Shown here one piece after another: positions 62,890 through 64,000 of a stretch of DNA of 64,000 nt; within the stretch, counting starts at the first letter, position 1, and each line of letters starts with the position of its first letter. The notes below the pieces were generated by a model. That model saw only the letters and a list, made by a program, of their open reading frames with translations. It ran no database searches and was not told the DNA's origin. This DNA comes from Eulemur rufifrons (lineage: Eukaryota; Chordata; Mammalia; Primates; Lemuridae), in assembly GCF_041146395.1 (NCBI RefSeq), contig NC_091009.1, forward strand, positions 3,407,001 through 3,471,000. The letters are read 5' to 3'. Made by a program: the position numbers and the translations under genes.

Positions 62890-63095
62890 CATTCTCAGAC
62901 GTCTTGCTTTCTTAGAGTTTAGAAAGCCTGCAATCCTCCCATGCCATGCGTTAAAGGAGGCTCTACTACTGTGTCCTGTATGAAACCCATGGGCCCATAT
63001 CCAGAGTACGATACAGTGGGTTCCTGGTGACAATCCCAGCCCCCTAACCTCCCACACCGCCTAATGCAGACAGGGCCCATGCGCTAAGCATAAAC
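62890..63095 (+). repeat. A island, diverged copy of 6,154-6,357
   Basis: ATTCTCAGACGTCTTGC start, ATGCGTTAAAGG and CAGACAGGGCCCATGCGC. It matches the A island type of the 1.87-kb array, but no tandem amplification is visible up to the window end. Confidence 0.83.
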
Positions 63096-64000
63096 AATAC
63101 CTTTAACAGGTAACCCTAACCCTGAACATAACACCTAACCCTGTTCCTATTTCTCCCCTTAACACGTAAACCTCACCGTGAGCCTAACTGTAACCTCTTA
63201 TCGTAACGTTCATGCATAACCCATTCCCTGAGAACAACCCCTATCCCATAATTCTAACCCTATCTCCTAGTCATAACTGTAAAACCTGATCCCTAACCCT
63301 AATTCTAAACTGCTAACCCTAACCGTAACCCTAACTACAACCATAACACTGACAGTAACCCTTATTCTAACCCCAATGCTATGCCTAACAAAAGCCCTAA
63401 CCCTTCACCCTTCACCCTAACCCGTAAGCCTTACCCTAATCCTTAACCCTAATCCTAATCCTAACCATTAAACCTAACCGTAGCTCTTAAAGCTAACCCT
63501 AAACCTTACCCTCACGACTAGACCTAACCCTGACACTAACCTAACATCTAACCCTAACCATAACCCCTAAAGCTAACCCTAACCCTGAATCCTAAACCTA
63601 ACCCTAACTCTGAACCCTCACTATATCCCCAACCTCTAAGCCTAATCCTAACCGTTAACCCTCACCCTAACACTTAAACTGGACCATAACACTAAACATT
63701 AACCCTAACACTAAACTTTAACCCTAAACCTGAGCCCAACCCTTAACCCTAATCCTATCCTTTTACCCTAAAACTAACCCCTAAACCTAACCCTAACACT
63801 AACCCCAAACCTAACTCTAACCATACCTCTTCATAAAACACTAACTCCTAACCCCTAACCCTAACACTAATCATAAACCCTAATTGCTAACCCTTAACCC
63901 TAAGGCTTAAGCTTTACCCTAACCATTAACCCTCACCCTAACCCTTAACACTGACCCTAACATTAACCTTTAACTCTAAGCCTAACCCTTAACCCTAACA

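Larger units (their letters stand above)
56731..64000 (+). repeat. Direct repeat of 1-7,270
   Basis: Position 1 matches 56,731 and the offset of 56,730 holds without net indels to about 5,390 / 62,120. Differences there are scattered single bases. From about 62,090 on, small indels shift the offset (about +6 at the next A island) and substitutions become much more frequent. It is cut by the window end. Confidence 0.93.

Noticed and set aside
389..63057. Many ORFs of 60-96 codons, several repeated almost exactly, with the ending RIRFRVRIMVRVKDEV or similar
   Set aside because: They recur at the repeat period, sit on whichever strand reads TTAGGG, and their ends are translations of GGGTTAGGG-like words. 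Lengths change with single-base indels. No domain, no conserved start context and no sign of selection on codons; they are repeat shadows.
456..63095. Islands as tRNA, rRNA or other structured RNA genes
   Set aside because: No tRNA A/B box pair with cloverleaf arms and no recognisable rRNA or snRNA words; the GGGCCC and CATGCCATG words are short palindromes without an extended stem.
1..64000. A functional telomere in the window
   Set aside because: Perfect CCCTAA runs are only a few units long and variants dominate everywhere, including the outer ends. The array is internal or decayed telomere-like DNA.
1..64000. Integrated virus with telomere-like repeats
   Set aside because: Some herpesviruses carry TTAGGG repeats, but here there is no viral gene or other non-repeat sequence anywhere in the window.

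Overview
The window holds no gene that I can support. It is 64 kb of non-coding, highly repetitive eukaryotic DNA made of two repeat families. The first is a heavily degenerate telomere-like array (CCCTAA on one strand, TTAGGG on the other) with conserved non-telomeric islands of about 200 bp. The second is an AT-richer tandem satellite with a monomer of about 95 bp. The TTAGGG-type motif fits vertebrates, many other animals, some fungi and some protists, so I do not name a species. Every open reading frame of 60-96 codons recurs with the repeats, uses both strands and lacks any recognisable domain; I treat all of them as by-products of repeats that happen to avoid stop codons.

Layout: 1-5.75 kb is CCCTAA-oriented degenerate array with islands of two types, A and B. 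5.75-18.67 kb is a higher-order array of about seven units of about 1.87 kb, each with one A island. 18.66-33.98 kb is a large inverted repeat. Its arms run about 18.66-24.42 kb and 28.18-33.98 kb, and each arm has a rim of related islands (D, then C) followed by the 95-bp satellite. The satellite reverses direction once, near 24.84 kb. 33.98-46.0 kb is TTAGGG-oriented and consists of about three units of 4.11 kb, the first two almost identical. 46.0-55.13 kb is older, more diverged TTAGGG-oriented array with alternating A and B islands. Near 55.14 kb the array flips head to head from TTAGGG to CCCTAA. 56,731-64,000 repeats 1-7,270 in direct orientation, near-identical for about 5.4 kb and then more diverged.

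Read as a whole, 1-55.1 kb resembles a chromosome-like module: a palindromic satellite core with telomere-like arrays pointing outward on both sides. The TTAGGG/CCCTAA flip at 55.14 kb resembles an old end-to-end fusion, and the repeat at a distance of 56,730 bases may mean the module recurs. The parts seem related: islands A, B, C and D share one ancestral element, and the 95-bp monomer shares two short stretches with the start of island A. Homogenisation by unequal exchange or gene conversion explains most of the pattern. Function, if any (centromere, subtelomere, transcription of the arrays), cannot be judged from sequence alone. Strand convention: islands are + where CCTACAAT reads on the + strand; satellite is + where TTTGTAGGC reads on the + strand.
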